This document shows, in pieces, positions 8,223 through 16,107 of a stretch of 64,000 nucleotides of DNA. The position numbers and the translations under genes are program-made. Every line of letters starts with the position of its first letter. The stretch's first letter is position 1. The notes below the pieces were generated by a model. The model did not search any database. It saw only the letters and a list, made by a program, of their open reading frames with translations, and was not told where the DNA came from. This stretch comes from an uncultured Oscillospiraceae bacterium (GTDB lineage Bacteria > Bacillota > Clostridia > Oscillospirales > Oscillospiraceae), in assembly GCA_910587255.1 (NCBI GenBank), contig CAJUKT010000091.1, positions 100,675-164,674 of the forward strand, given 5' to 3'.

Positions 8223-9593
8223 TTAAGAAGAAGCCCGTGCTGTGGGGATCGGAATGGAAATATGGAGGTTATAAATATCTTTGCGGAGCTGAACCGATAG
8301 GACACCGCCATAGAGCTGAGCGATATAGCGCATAGACTTTGTACCGAATCCGTGGAGGTGGCGGTCCTCTTTGGTGGTATCCCAAGCTCCCGGCAGGCAG
8401 CCGTCAAAGAAGTTGAAGATCTCAATTTCCACGGTCTCTCCTGCCTGTTTGACGGACACGCTAATGACCCTTTTGTCCGGGTTGTCCAGCTTGCGCACTG
8501 CCTCCATGGCGTTGCTGAGAGCGTTGTTGAACAGGGAATAGAGGTGCCGGGTCTCCACAAAGCACAGGGCCGCCCCGTCTGCCAGGACGGTAAACTGGAT
8601 GCCCTCCTTCTGGCAGGCCATAGCGTTGAGGTGGAACACCACATCCAGCACCTCGCTGCCCGTTTTGATGGTGCTGTCATAAATGCTCATGGCAGAGCGC
8701 AGGGAGCCGATCTCCTCATCGGTGAGCCGTCCGGAGAACTGCTCGAGCCGATGGCGGAGGTCGTGGCAGAGGATATTGATGGCGTCAATACTATCCTTTA
8801 GCTGATGGTACTGCTTGCGTTCCTCCGAGAGAACCTGATCCATGACGGCCATATTGATGCGGTAGCGGCTCTGGAATTCAATGCTGCTGCACAGGGCCAG
8901 GATAAATACGGCCAACACCAGCAGATAGAGCCGGTTCACCAGGAACAGCGGGTAGCTGACCATTCGGTATTCGTTGCTCATGCAGTCCGGCACGGTGAGG
9001 AACACAAGGCAGGCCAGGGTGAGCGCGGTGGTGAACACCCGGCTTCTCCGATCCAGCTCCTCCGCGCGCCGGAAGTTGGCCAGCCGGAACAGGGCGAGGT
9101 AGATGGCAATGTGGATCGCAAAGTAAAACAGCCAGTCAAACACGCTGGTAGTGGTCCGACCGAGGTCGAAAACGCGGATGCTAACCCGCTCATCGATGCC
9201 CATGACAGCCAGCAGTAAGGAGGTCAACGAGGCGGCAATCTCCATAGCGGCAATTCCAGCACACCAGGTTTTCAGCCGCCAAAAGACGTCTCCTTGGCAG
9301 CAGAGCAAGATAACCGTCAGCGGCATGACAAACTGCACAAGCCTCATAAGAAAACGCGTTGCCAATCCGGCGTAATGTAGGCGCATCTGGGCCAGGGCCA
9401 CCGTAAGCCCGATGCAAACCAGAAGGGACAGTACCAAACGAAGGGGATACCATCGCTTTTTGGGCAATGCGGCGCCAAAGATGAGCCCCGAGATCACCAG
9501 TTGGACCATCATATTGAGCTGCATACTCATTTCGCGCAGAAGGGGGTTCTGCACGTGGGCGGCGGCCTCCAAAATGTCAAACAGACGCCCCAT
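8223..9593 (-). CDS. AgrC-like sensor histidine kinase (second module)
   Basis: 456 aa from the ATG at 9593. An in-frame GTG at 9605 gives 460 aa, but it overlaps the GGGAGGTGA ribosome binding site, which is better spaced for 9593. About six to seven membrane helices occupy the first ~230 residues. The dimerisation motif is CHDLRHRLEQF, followed by a GHKL ATPase domain with N-box NALSNAMEAV and G-box GFGTKSMRYIAQLYGG. It forms an operon with the regulator at 7397-8125 and is driven by a consensus promoter at 9627-9655. The ligand is unknown. Confidence 0.9.
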   Translation of the reverse strand: MGRLFDILEAAAHVQNPLLREMSMQLNMMVQLVISGLIFGAALPKKRWYPLRLVLSLLVCIGLTVALAQMRLHYAGLATRFLMRLVQFVMPLTVILLCCQGDVFWRLKTWCAGIAAMEIAASLTSLLLAVMGIDERVSIRVFDLGRTTTSVFDWLFYFAIHIAIYLALFRLANFRRAEELDRRSRVFTTALTLACLVFLTVPDCMSNEYRMVSYPLFLVNRLYLLVLAVFILALCSSIEFQSRYRINMAVMDQVLSEERKQYHQLKDSIDAINILCHDLRHRLEQFSGRLTDEEIGSLRSAMSIYDSTIKTGSEVLDVVFHLNAMACQKEGIQFTVLADGAALCFVETRHLYSLFNNALSNAMEAVRKLDNPDKRVISVSVKQAGETVEIEIFNFFDGCLPGAWDTTKEDRHLHGFGTKSMRYIAQLYGGVLSVQLRKDIYNLHISIPIPTARASS

Positions 9594-9626
9594 CTGTGAT
9601 GTCACCTCCCGCTCTTTTCATCAAGA

Positions 9627-9655
9627 ATTATAATACTGCCGCCAAATGCTGTCAA
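9627..9655 (-). promoter_or_regulatory. Consensus sigma-A promoter for second two-component system
   Basis: On the minus strand, a perfect TTGACA (9655-9650) is followed after 17 bp by a perfect TATAAT (9632-9627). The start codon at 9593 lies about 34 bp downstream of the -10. This is one of the strongest promoters in the window, implying high basal expression of the sensor pair. Confidence 0.85.
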
Positions 9656-9658
9656 GGA

Positions 9659-9676
9659 ATTGTAGAAGGCTACAAT
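9659..9676. promoter_or_regulatory. Inverted repeat in divergent promoter region
   Basis: Arms ATTGTAG and CTACAAT with a 4-bp spacer, immediately upstream of the -35 of the two-component operon. It also lies upstream of the plus-strand GH3 operon. It could be a regulator site shared by the two divergent units. No plus-strand consensus promoter is clear; TATATT at 9709-9714 is a weak -10 candidate. Confidence 0.35.
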
Positions 9677-9792
9677 TTTTAGTTTACGAAACGGTTTCTT
9701 AGAGTACGTATATTCTCTTGCCATCCAGAAAAAAGGAAACTATAATGCGCTCAACCACGGGGGAAACAAAAAATTTTAAGGAGGATAATCGG

Positions 9793-12700
9793 ATGCTGAA
9801 AGAAAAGCGAACTCTCTTGACCCTGGTTGGCGCAGCGTTGAGTGCGGTGACTGCCGTACTATATGCAGTGTTCTACGGTGCGGCCAACACCAGCATGAAC
9901 AGCATGTCCTGGCCCGCCTTTGGAGTGCTGCTGGCTGGGGCGGCGGCAGCCCTGGTGCTGCTGTTTGTGCTGAAGCGGCCGGCCATCGGCGCGTGTGTGG
10001 CGGCGGTGTGCCACCTAAGCGCCTTCATGCTGGCCATCTACGCGTTCTACCCCTACATATCCGCCGCAGTGGTGGGCATTGACTCCACCTGGGAGGCCAC
10101 CTTCTTCGTGGTGATGGCCCTGTTCCTGGCGGGACTGGTGGTGAACGACCTGGCCGCCATGATGGGCCTGCCCTTCAAGGGCCTGCCGGTGAAGATCGCC
10201 CTGCCGGTGTGCCTGTTCCTGTTCGGCGCCATCATGGCCGGCGGCGTGATCGCCAACGAGAACGCCCCCCAGATCTCCAGCGCCCTCAAAACCCCCAGCT
10301 TCGTGGAGGTCTCCACCGGGGATCCCAACGAGGACACCCAGTACTACAAATCGGCCTATCAAAATCTGGACGAGTTGATGGCCGCCGGCCGGGAGAAGGC
10401 TGAGGAGGCCATGGCCGAGGGCATCGTGCTGCTACGCAATGAGAACAATGCCCTCCCCCTGGGCAGCGGCGAGCGCAAGATCAGCCTGTTCGGCGTGTCC
10501 GCAGTGGATCCGGTCTACGGCGGCACGGGCAGCGGCAACGTGGACACCTCTGCCGCCCCCACCTGGCGGGACGCCTTTGAGCGGGGCGGTGCGTTCCAGG
10601 TCAACGGCGGGCTGTGGGACTGGTACGGCGCGGCGGAGCAGGAAGGCTACCGCCGGACCACCGGCTCCACCGGCCCGGGCGTCACCGGCGCCAAGAGCAT
10701 CGGCGAGGCCCCCTGGTCCGCGGTGAAGGGCGCCAACGGCTCCACCTTCGCCCAGTACGGCGACGCGGCGGTGGTCATTATCTCCCGTCTGGGCGGCGAG
10801 GGCAGCGATATGCCCAGGGGTACCCTGGCCCTGAGCCAGCTGGATGACGTGGACGGCTCCCTGGGCGATACCGACAGCGGCGACTACCTGCGCCTGTCCC
10901 CTCGGGAGAAGGATCTCCTCCTGGGGCTGAAGGCGGAAAAGGACGCGGGAAGCATCAAAAAAGTGGTGGTGCTGCTCAACTTTGCCAACCAGGTAGAGGC
11001 GGACTTCATCGATGACGAGGCCTACGGCATCGACGCCTGCCTGTGGATCGGCACCCCCGGCCAGGTGGGTATGTACGCCGTGGCCGATGTGCTGTCCGGC
11101 GCGGTGAACCCCTCCGGCCGCCTGTCCGCCACCTTCTGGCGCACCCATGACCAGAACCCCTCCATGGCCAACTTCGGCGCCACCCCCTACGCCGGGGCGG
11201 ACGGCATTATCAACACCGACGGCTCTCCCCAGCAGGACAAATACTACGTGGTCTACCAGGAGGGCATCTACCTGGGCTACCGCTACACCGAGAGCCGCTA
11301 TGAGGACTACGTCATGGGCACCCCCAAGACGGGAACTTTCCAGTACGCCGATGCGGTCAGCTTCCCCTTCGGCTACGGCCTGTCCTACTCCGACTTTGCC
11401 TACTCCAATTTCAAGGTGGAGAAGTCCGGATCCGGCGCGGACGCCGCCTACACCGTGACGGTGGACGTGACCAACAACGGCTCCCAGCCCGGCAAAGAGG
11501 TGGTGCAGATCTACCTCCAGAAGCCCTATGGCAGCTACAACAAGGATAACCATGTGGAGGCCGCCTCCGTGGAGCTGGTTGGTTTTGCCAAGACGGATCT
11601 GCTGGATCCGGGCAAGACCCAGACCGTGTCCGTCACCGTTATGGAGCGGCAGTTTGCCTCCTATGATTCGGAGAACGCCAAGACCTACGTGGTGGTGGAC
11701 GGGGACTACTACCTCACCGCCGCCAAAGACGCCCACGACGCGGTGAACAACATCCTGGCCAAAAAGGGCTTCTCCCCCGAGACCACCGATGGCCGGATGG
11801 ACGCCCCCGGCAACGCCGCCATGGCCTCCGACGCGGTGACCCTGGCCTTGGATCAGGATACCTTCTCCACCTCCGCCGCCACCGGCGCGGACATCACCAA
11901 CCAGTTCGAATATGCCGACTGGAACAAGTATGAGAACCGGGGCTCCGATGAAGTGACCTATATGTCCCGCGGCGACTGGGAGGGTACCACCCCAAAGGGC
12001 TGGTCGGACGGCGTGGTGCTCCACTGGAACGACCAGATTGCCATCGACCAGGACTCTCTGGGCCGCCAGGGAGAGACCAAGCTGCCCACCGTTCCCGACG
12101 AGTATCCCAAGTATGACACCTTCAAGAATGGGGAGGTGCTTAGCCTCATCGACCTGCGGGTAAACGAGGACGGTAGCGAGATCCCTTATGACGACCCCCG
12201 GTGGGACACCCTGTTGGATCAGTTGAGCTGGAAGGACTACACCGACGTAATCCCCTCCGGGATGCGCCGCACCGGCCCGGTGGTGTCCATCAACAAAAAG
12301 GAGACCTTGGATCACAACGGCCCCAGCGGTCTCACCCAGCCCTACAGTTCCGGCCCCTTGGGTCTGGCCGCCACCACCAACGACCCTAATAAGAACTCCA
12401 AAGCCATGTGCTACCCCAGCGGGGGCATCCTGGCCGCCACCTTTAATGTGGATCTGCTGTACGATGTGGGCGACTTGATTGGCGAGGACGCCCTGTGGGC
12501 GGGCTATAGTGGGCTGTACGGCCCCGGCTCCAACATCCAGCGCACCCCCTACTCCGGGCGTAACTTCGAGTACTACTCTGAGGACGGCTATCTGTCCGGC
12601 ATGATCTGCGCCTATGAGTGCGCCGCCATGGAGGGCCACGGCCTGTACGTCTACAACAAGCACGTGGGCCTTAACGACCAGGAGGATCTGCGCCGGGGCA

Positions 12701-13293
12701 TCTGTACCTGGGCCAACGAGCAATCCATCCGGGAGATTTATATGCGGGCCTTTGAGCTTCCCATCACCATCGCCGGAACCCAGTATGAGCGGGACGGTGA
12801 GAGTGTCACCCTGAAGGGCGCCAGCGGCGTGATGCTGGCTTTCAACCGCATGGGCCTGCACTGGAGCGGAATGCAGAAGGGAATGGTCACCAACTTCCTG
12901 CGGGACGAGTGCGGCATGACCGGCATTGTGGTCACCGATATGTGGTACGGCACCGCCTCCCCCTACATGAATCTTCCCGCCCTGCTGGTTGCGGGCGGCA
13001 ACCTGGTGGATGGTATCATGGATGTGGCCCATCTGGACGCCTCCAGGCCCGGGACGGGCCACGCCGACGTAGCCTGGGCCATGCGGGAGGCCATGCACCG
13101 CATCCTGTACACGGTGGTTCACTCCAACGCCATGAATGGTACCTCCGTCCATACCCGGATTGAGAAGGTCACCCCCTGGTGGCAGACCGCCATCCTGGCC
13201 GCCAGGATCGTCACGGGAGCACTCACCCTGGCCTGTCTGGCCTGGTGTGTGATCAAACTCAAAAAGCAAAACCCCAAGAAAGCGTCAAACTGA
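9793..13293 (+). CDS. Circularly permuted GH3 with multispan N-terminal anchor
   Basis: 1166 aa, starting at the ATG preceded by AAGGAG; in-frame codons run upstream to 9718 without a better ribosome binding site. The first ~165 residues hold about five membrane helices. The GH3 C-terminal domain comes next (GIVLLRNENNALPL; FPFGYGLSYSDF), then a fibronectin-III-like domain, then the catalytic barrel. The barrel has K956-H957 (NKHVGLNDQEDLRRG) and the nucleophile D1049 in IVVTDMWYG. A last hydrophobic helix lies about 30 residues before the end. It is the paralog of the GH3 at 1907-4822, with a larger membrane domain. It heads the uronate operon, so it probably acts outside the membrane and releases sugars for the GPH symporter. 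Confidence 0.88.
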   Translation: MLKEKRTLLTLVGAALSAVTAVLYAVFYGAANTSMNSMSWPAFGVLLAGAAAALVLLFVLKRPAIGACVAAVCHLSAFMLAIYAFYPYISAAVVGIDSTWEATFFVVMALFLAGLVVNDLAAMMGLPFKGLPVKIALPVCLFLFGAIMAGGVIANENAPQISSALKTPSFVEVSTGDPNEDTQYYKSAYQNLDELMAAGREKAEEAMAEGIVLLRNENNALPLGSGERKISLFGVSAVDPVYGGTGSGNVDTSAAPTWRDAFERGGAFQVNGGLWDWYGAAEQEGYRRTTGSTGPGVTGAKSIGEAPWSAVKGANGSTFAQYGDAAVVIISRLGGEGSDMPRGTLALSQLDDVDGSLGDTDSGDYLRLSPREKDLLLGLKAEKDAGSIKKVVVLLNFANQVEADFIDDEAYGIDACLWIGTPGQVGMYAVADVLSGAVNPSGRLSATFWRTHDQNPSMANFGATPYAGADGIINTDGSPQQDKYYVVYQEGIYLGYRYTESRYEDYVMGTPKTGTFQYADAVSFPFGYGLSYSDFAYSNFKVEKSGSGADAAYTVTVDVTNNGSQPGKEVVQIYLQKPYGSYNKDNHVEAASVELVGFAKTDLLDPGKTQTVSVTVMERQFASYDSENAKTYVVVDGDYYLTAAKDAHDAVNNILAKKGFSPETTDGRMDAPGNAAMASDAVTLALDQDTFSTSAATGADITNQFEYADWNKYENRGSDEVTYMSRGDWEGTTPKGWSDGVVLHWNDQIAIDQDSLGRQGETKLPTVPDEYPKYDTFKNGEVLSLIDLRVNEDGSEIPYDDPRWDTLLDQLSWKDYTDVIPSGMRRTGPVVSINKKETLDHNGPSGLTQPYSSGPLGLAATTNDPNKNSKAMCYPSGGILAATFNVDLLYDVGDLIGEDALWAGYSGLYGPGSNIQRTPYSGRNFEYYSEDGYLSGMICAYECAAMEGHGLYVYNKHVGLNDQEDLRRGICTWANEQSIREIYMRAFELPITIAGTQYERDGESVTLKGASGVMLAFNRMGLHWSGMQKGMVTNFLRDECGMTGIVVTDMWYGTASPYMNLPALLVAGGNLVDGIMDVAHLDASRPGTGHADVAWAMREAMHRILYTVVHSNAMNGTSVHTRIEKVTPWWQTAILAARIVTGALTLACLAWCVIKLKKQNPKKASN

Positions 13294-13313
13294 CAAAACG
13301 GAGGATGAAAACG

Positions 13314-14006
13314 ATGAAAAAAGTACGCAAACTCCTGGCCATCGCCCTGACGGCGGCCACCCTGTGCACCCTGCTCACCGCCTGCGGCGGGAAAGACGTG
13401 TCCGGTACCTACACCCAGACCATCAATTCCAAGACCTACTTCTCCGCCCAGGAAGTCAAAAACGATATGCCCGAGACGGAGAAGCGCCCCGACGGCAGCG
13501 AAGCTATGGTGGCTTTCAACCGACTGTTCGGGATGCTGGACAGCCGGGTGGCAGAGGACGTGGCCGGCACCTCCTCTGCCGCTGGTGTCAGCGATTACTA
13601 TAAAGTCAGCCTGGAACTGTCCGGCGATAAGTATAAGCTGACTAAAAGCTTCAATGTGGACATGGACTATGTTTCTGATCAGGTGAAGGGAATGATGGGC
13701 GGCGAAGCCGACAAGCCCACCATCAGTCTCACATTCACCGGCACCTACACTGCCAAGGACTCCACTGTTACCCTGGAAGTCCCCACTCAGGTGGATGCCC
13801 AGGTCAGCCCTGTTGCCGGTATGGCCGACAGCTATACCCGCTTCGGCGGCACCTACATGAACACCAGTGAAACGACCGCTTCCACTGACGGTTTCCCCGG
13901 CCGCTTCTTCAATTATTTCAACACCCTGTATTTTGTGGAGAGCAGCGGCACCTCTGCCATGACCGTCACCGTTGACAAGAACGCCGGAACCTTCAGCATC
14001 GACTGA
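13314..14006 (+). CDS. Lipoprotein of unknown function
   Basis: 230 aa. The signal peptide is Lys/Arg-rich then hydrophobic and ends in the lipobox LTAC, so a lipid-anchored extracellular protein is expected. The ATG at 13314 is 9 bp after CGGAGG; an ATG at 13305 would abut that site. The mature part, beginning GGKDVSGTYTQT, is rich in beta-prone Thr/Ser/Val stretches and has no catalytic motif I recognise. It lies 20 bp after the permuted GH3, so the two are cotranscribed. By position it may be a glycan-binding or chaperone partner, comparable to the repeat-bearing protein beside the other permuted GH3. Confidence 0.75.
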   Translation: MKKVRKLLAIALTAATLCTLLTACGGKDVSGTYTQTINSKTYFSAQEVKNDMPETEKRPDGSEAMVAFNRLFGMLDSRVAEDVAGTSSAAGVSDYYKVSLELSGDKYKLTKSFNVDMDYVSDQVKGMMGGEADKPTISLTFTGTYTAKDSTVTLEVPTQVDAQVSPVAGMADSYTRFGGTYMNTSETTASTDGFPGRFFNYFNTLYFVESSGTSAMTVTVDKNAGTFSID

Positions 14007-14031
14007 GAACAGGCGCACAGACCATCAAAAA

Positions 14032-14064
14032 GAAACGGCCACTGCCGCAAGCAGCGGCCGTTTC
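14032..14064 (+). terminator. Stem-loop between lipoprotein and SGNH genes
   Basis: Arms GAAACGGCC and GGCCGTTTC, extended inward by a further stem with one mismatch. The T-stretch (TTTCATTCAT) is weak, so it may be a partial terminator that lowers expression of downstream genes. It is also compatible with an mRNA-processing site. Confidence 0.5.
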
Positions 14065-14105
14065 ATTCATATAGCTGCCCTTTTCAATAAAGTAGGAGGT
14101 AAGTT

Positions 14106-15149
14106 ATGAAACCAGACAAGAAAAAAATAATTGCCGCTGCGGGCACTGTCATCATTCTTATCGTCGCAGCTGCCGTTGTTGTCATGATAAAGAGCAACAA
14201 TAGCCAACCGAAGGATGCTGAAATCGTGGACTCTGTTTATGTTGCCCACCAGCCGGATCGGCTGGAATACATGGAGGGCGAGGAATTCGACCCCGCCGGA
14301 ACGGTCATCAACGCAAATATGAAGGACGGCAGCATAAAGGAAAACGTCCCTTATGAAGTAAAATGCGCCAGCCCGCTCACGTACAGCGGCTATTCCGTGA
14401 CCTTCACCTATGAGGACAAGAGCGTGTCCATCCAGCTGAACATCACCAAACGGGGTAACGCCGCGGAATACTCTGTAGAACAGACCCCGGAAAACGCGGA
14501 CAGCCCCCTGAAGGGGAAAACCTACTTTTTCCTGGGTTCCTCTGTGACCCGGGGGGAGCGGTCTGAGGGCGAGTCCATGGTGGACTTTGTGGCGAAGCGG
14601 AACGCCTGCCAGTGCATCAAGGAGGCGGTGTCCGGCACCACGCTGATGGACAACGGCGAGACCAGCTATGTCCAGCGGCTGGACGCCTATCTGGCCGATG
14701 GCAACCGGGCAGATCACCTGGACGCTTTTATCTGCCAGCTGTCTACCAACGACATCAAGTACCCGGATTCCTTCGGTGAAGTGACCGGGGCGGACCGGCG
14801 CTCGGCAGAGGATTTCGATCGCGCCACCACCAGCGGCGCGATTGAATATATCATCGTGAAGGTCCGGGAGACCTGGGACTGCCCAGTGGTATTTTACACC
14901 AACAGCGACTTCCACAACGAGAACTATGAGACCATGCTGGCCCTGCTGGATCAGGTGGAGGAGAAGTGGGGGGTCGAGGTGATTGACCTCTACCGGGACG
15001 AGGCGTTCAACGATATCTCTGATGAGGACAAGGATCTGTACATGAGTGACACCACCCACCCCACTAAGGCGGGCTACCGGGACTGGTGGACGCCCAAATT
15101 CGAGGAAAAACTGGCATCCCTGTCCACGAAGGAGGTGGATCCCCAATGA
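14106..15149 (+). CDS. Membrane-anchored SGNH hydrolase with Ig-like domain
   Basis: 347 aa. An N-terminal membrane anchor covers about 7-28. A bacterial Ig-like domain follows at about 40-115 (LEYMEGEEFDPAGT--NANMKDGS). The SGNH/GDSL hydrolase domain covers about 125-340. Block I is FLGSSVT with the predicted nucleophile S146 (GSS where GDS is usual), block III is QLSTND and block V has the catalytic His in THPTKAGY. SGNH enzymes of this type deacetylate or de-esterify carbohydrates; a role in removing acetyl groups from the target glycan is inferred. AGGAGG precedes the start. It overlaps the next gene by 4 bp (ATGA). Confidence 0.82.
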   Translation: MKPDKKKIIAAAGTVIILIVAAAVVVMIKSNNSQPKDAEIVDSVYVAHQPDRLEYMEGEEFDPAGTVINANMKDGSIKENVPYEVKCASPLTYSGYSVTFTYEDKSVSIQLNITKRGNAAEYSVEQTPENADSPLKGKTYFFLGSSVTRGERSEGESMVDFVAKRNACQCIKEAVSGTTLMDNGETSYVQRLDAYLADGNRADHLDAFICQLSTNDIKYPDSFGEVTGADRRSAEDFDRATTSGAIEYIIVKVRETWDCPVVFYTNSDFHNENYETMLALLDQVEEKWGVEVIDLYRDEAFNDISDEDKDLYMSDTTHPTKAGYRDWWTPKFEEKLASLSTKEVDPQ

Positions 15150-16054
15150 GGAAGCAATGGGTAAAAGCCCTGCCAGCGCTTTTGCTGGCGTTGGCGCTGG
15201 GCGGCTGCGCCTCCAATCCGGTTCCGCCTGCGCCCACACCTTCCCCTGAAAATACCGGGACGCCCTCTACGGGGCAGCTGAAATTTCAGCTGATTGGGGC
15301 CGATGGCAACGACAGCGCCTACGACCAGAAACTGGTTGCCCCCATTGAGGACTCCCCGCTGAAGGGCAAGGTCATCTACTGGCTGGGTTCCTCTGTCACC
15401 TACGGATCGGGTTCCAACGGGCAGTCCATGGCCCGGTTCATGGCGGCGACGGACGGCGTGACCAGCGTGGTGGAGGCCGTGTCCGGCACCACCCTGGCCA
15501 CATCGCAGGAGAGCGGGGAGAACTCCTATGTCTCCCGTATGCTGAACGGCGAAAAATTCTCCAAAGACGACAAGGTGGATCTGTTTGTCTGCCAAATCTC
15601 CACCAACGACTGCAAGCAGGCAAACCTGGCGGCGATGGGGGAACTGACCGCCGACGATGTGATCGAACTGGAGCAATTCGACCTGGCCACTGCCGCCGGC
15701 TCCATTGAGTACCTGATTCGCTATGTCCATGACACCTGGGGCTGCCCCATTTACTTCTATTCTGGCGCATTCTTTGGGGACGGGGACGATGGCCCGCGGG
15801 TCAATGACGACCCGTGTGGAAGCGACTATGAAAAGCTGGTAAACCTGACCCTTGCCGCCGCGGAGAAGTGGAACAAGCAGGACGGGTACCGCGTCAACGT
15901 GCTTGACCTGTTCCACGATGAAGGGTTTAACAACCTGGTTTCGGATTCGGACTATGCATACCTGATGCGCGACGCGATACACCCCCGAAAAGCGGGCTAT
16001 TTGATTTGGTGGCTGCCGGAATTTCAGGAGGCATTTTACCGGGAGTTCTCCTGA
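15146..16054 (+). CDS. SGNH-hydrolase lipoprotein
   Basis: 302 aa from the ATG that overlaps the stop of the previous gene, with GGAGGTG upstream. The signal peptide ends in the lipobox LGGC, so it is a lipoprotein. The SGNH domain has WLGSSVTYGSG (block I), QISTND (block III) and the His block IHPRKAGY. It is a paralog of the preceding gene and of the one at 54868. The two tandem copies differ in anchoring: a helix plus Ig domain in one, a lipid in the other. Predicted to be an extracytoplasmic carbohydrate esterase. Confidence 0.82.
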   Translation: MRKQWVKALPALLLALALGGCASNPVPPAPTPSPENTGTPSTGQLKFQLIGADGNDSAYDQKLVAPIEDSPLKGKVIYWLGSSVTYGSGSNGQSMARFMAATDGVTSVVEAVSGTTLATSQESGENSYVSRMLNGEKFSKDDKVDLFVCQISTNDCKQANLAAMGELTADDVIELEQFDLATAAGSIEYLIRYVHDTWGCPIYFYSGAFFGDGDDGPRVNDDPCGSDYEKLVNLTLAAAEKWNKQDGYRVNVLDLFHDEGFNNLVSDSDYAYLMRDAIHPRKAGYLIWWLPEFQEAFYREFS

Positions 16055-16107
16055 TTGTCCGCAGCCGTAATGGGTTTGACGCTACTTTAACGGAAATGAG
16101 GCTGATT

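Noticed and set aside
9680..9700. Possible LytTR direct-repeat site (TAGTTTACG and ACGGTTTCT)
   Set aside because: Spacing is about 10 bp instead of the usual longer spacing and the match to the known repeat is weak.
10432..13269. A 945-codon open frame on the minus strand inside the second permuted GH3 gene
   Set aside because: It is the mirror of a GC-rich gene: His/Gly/Val-rich composition, no ribosome binding site, and the plus-strand protein has clear GH3 motifs.
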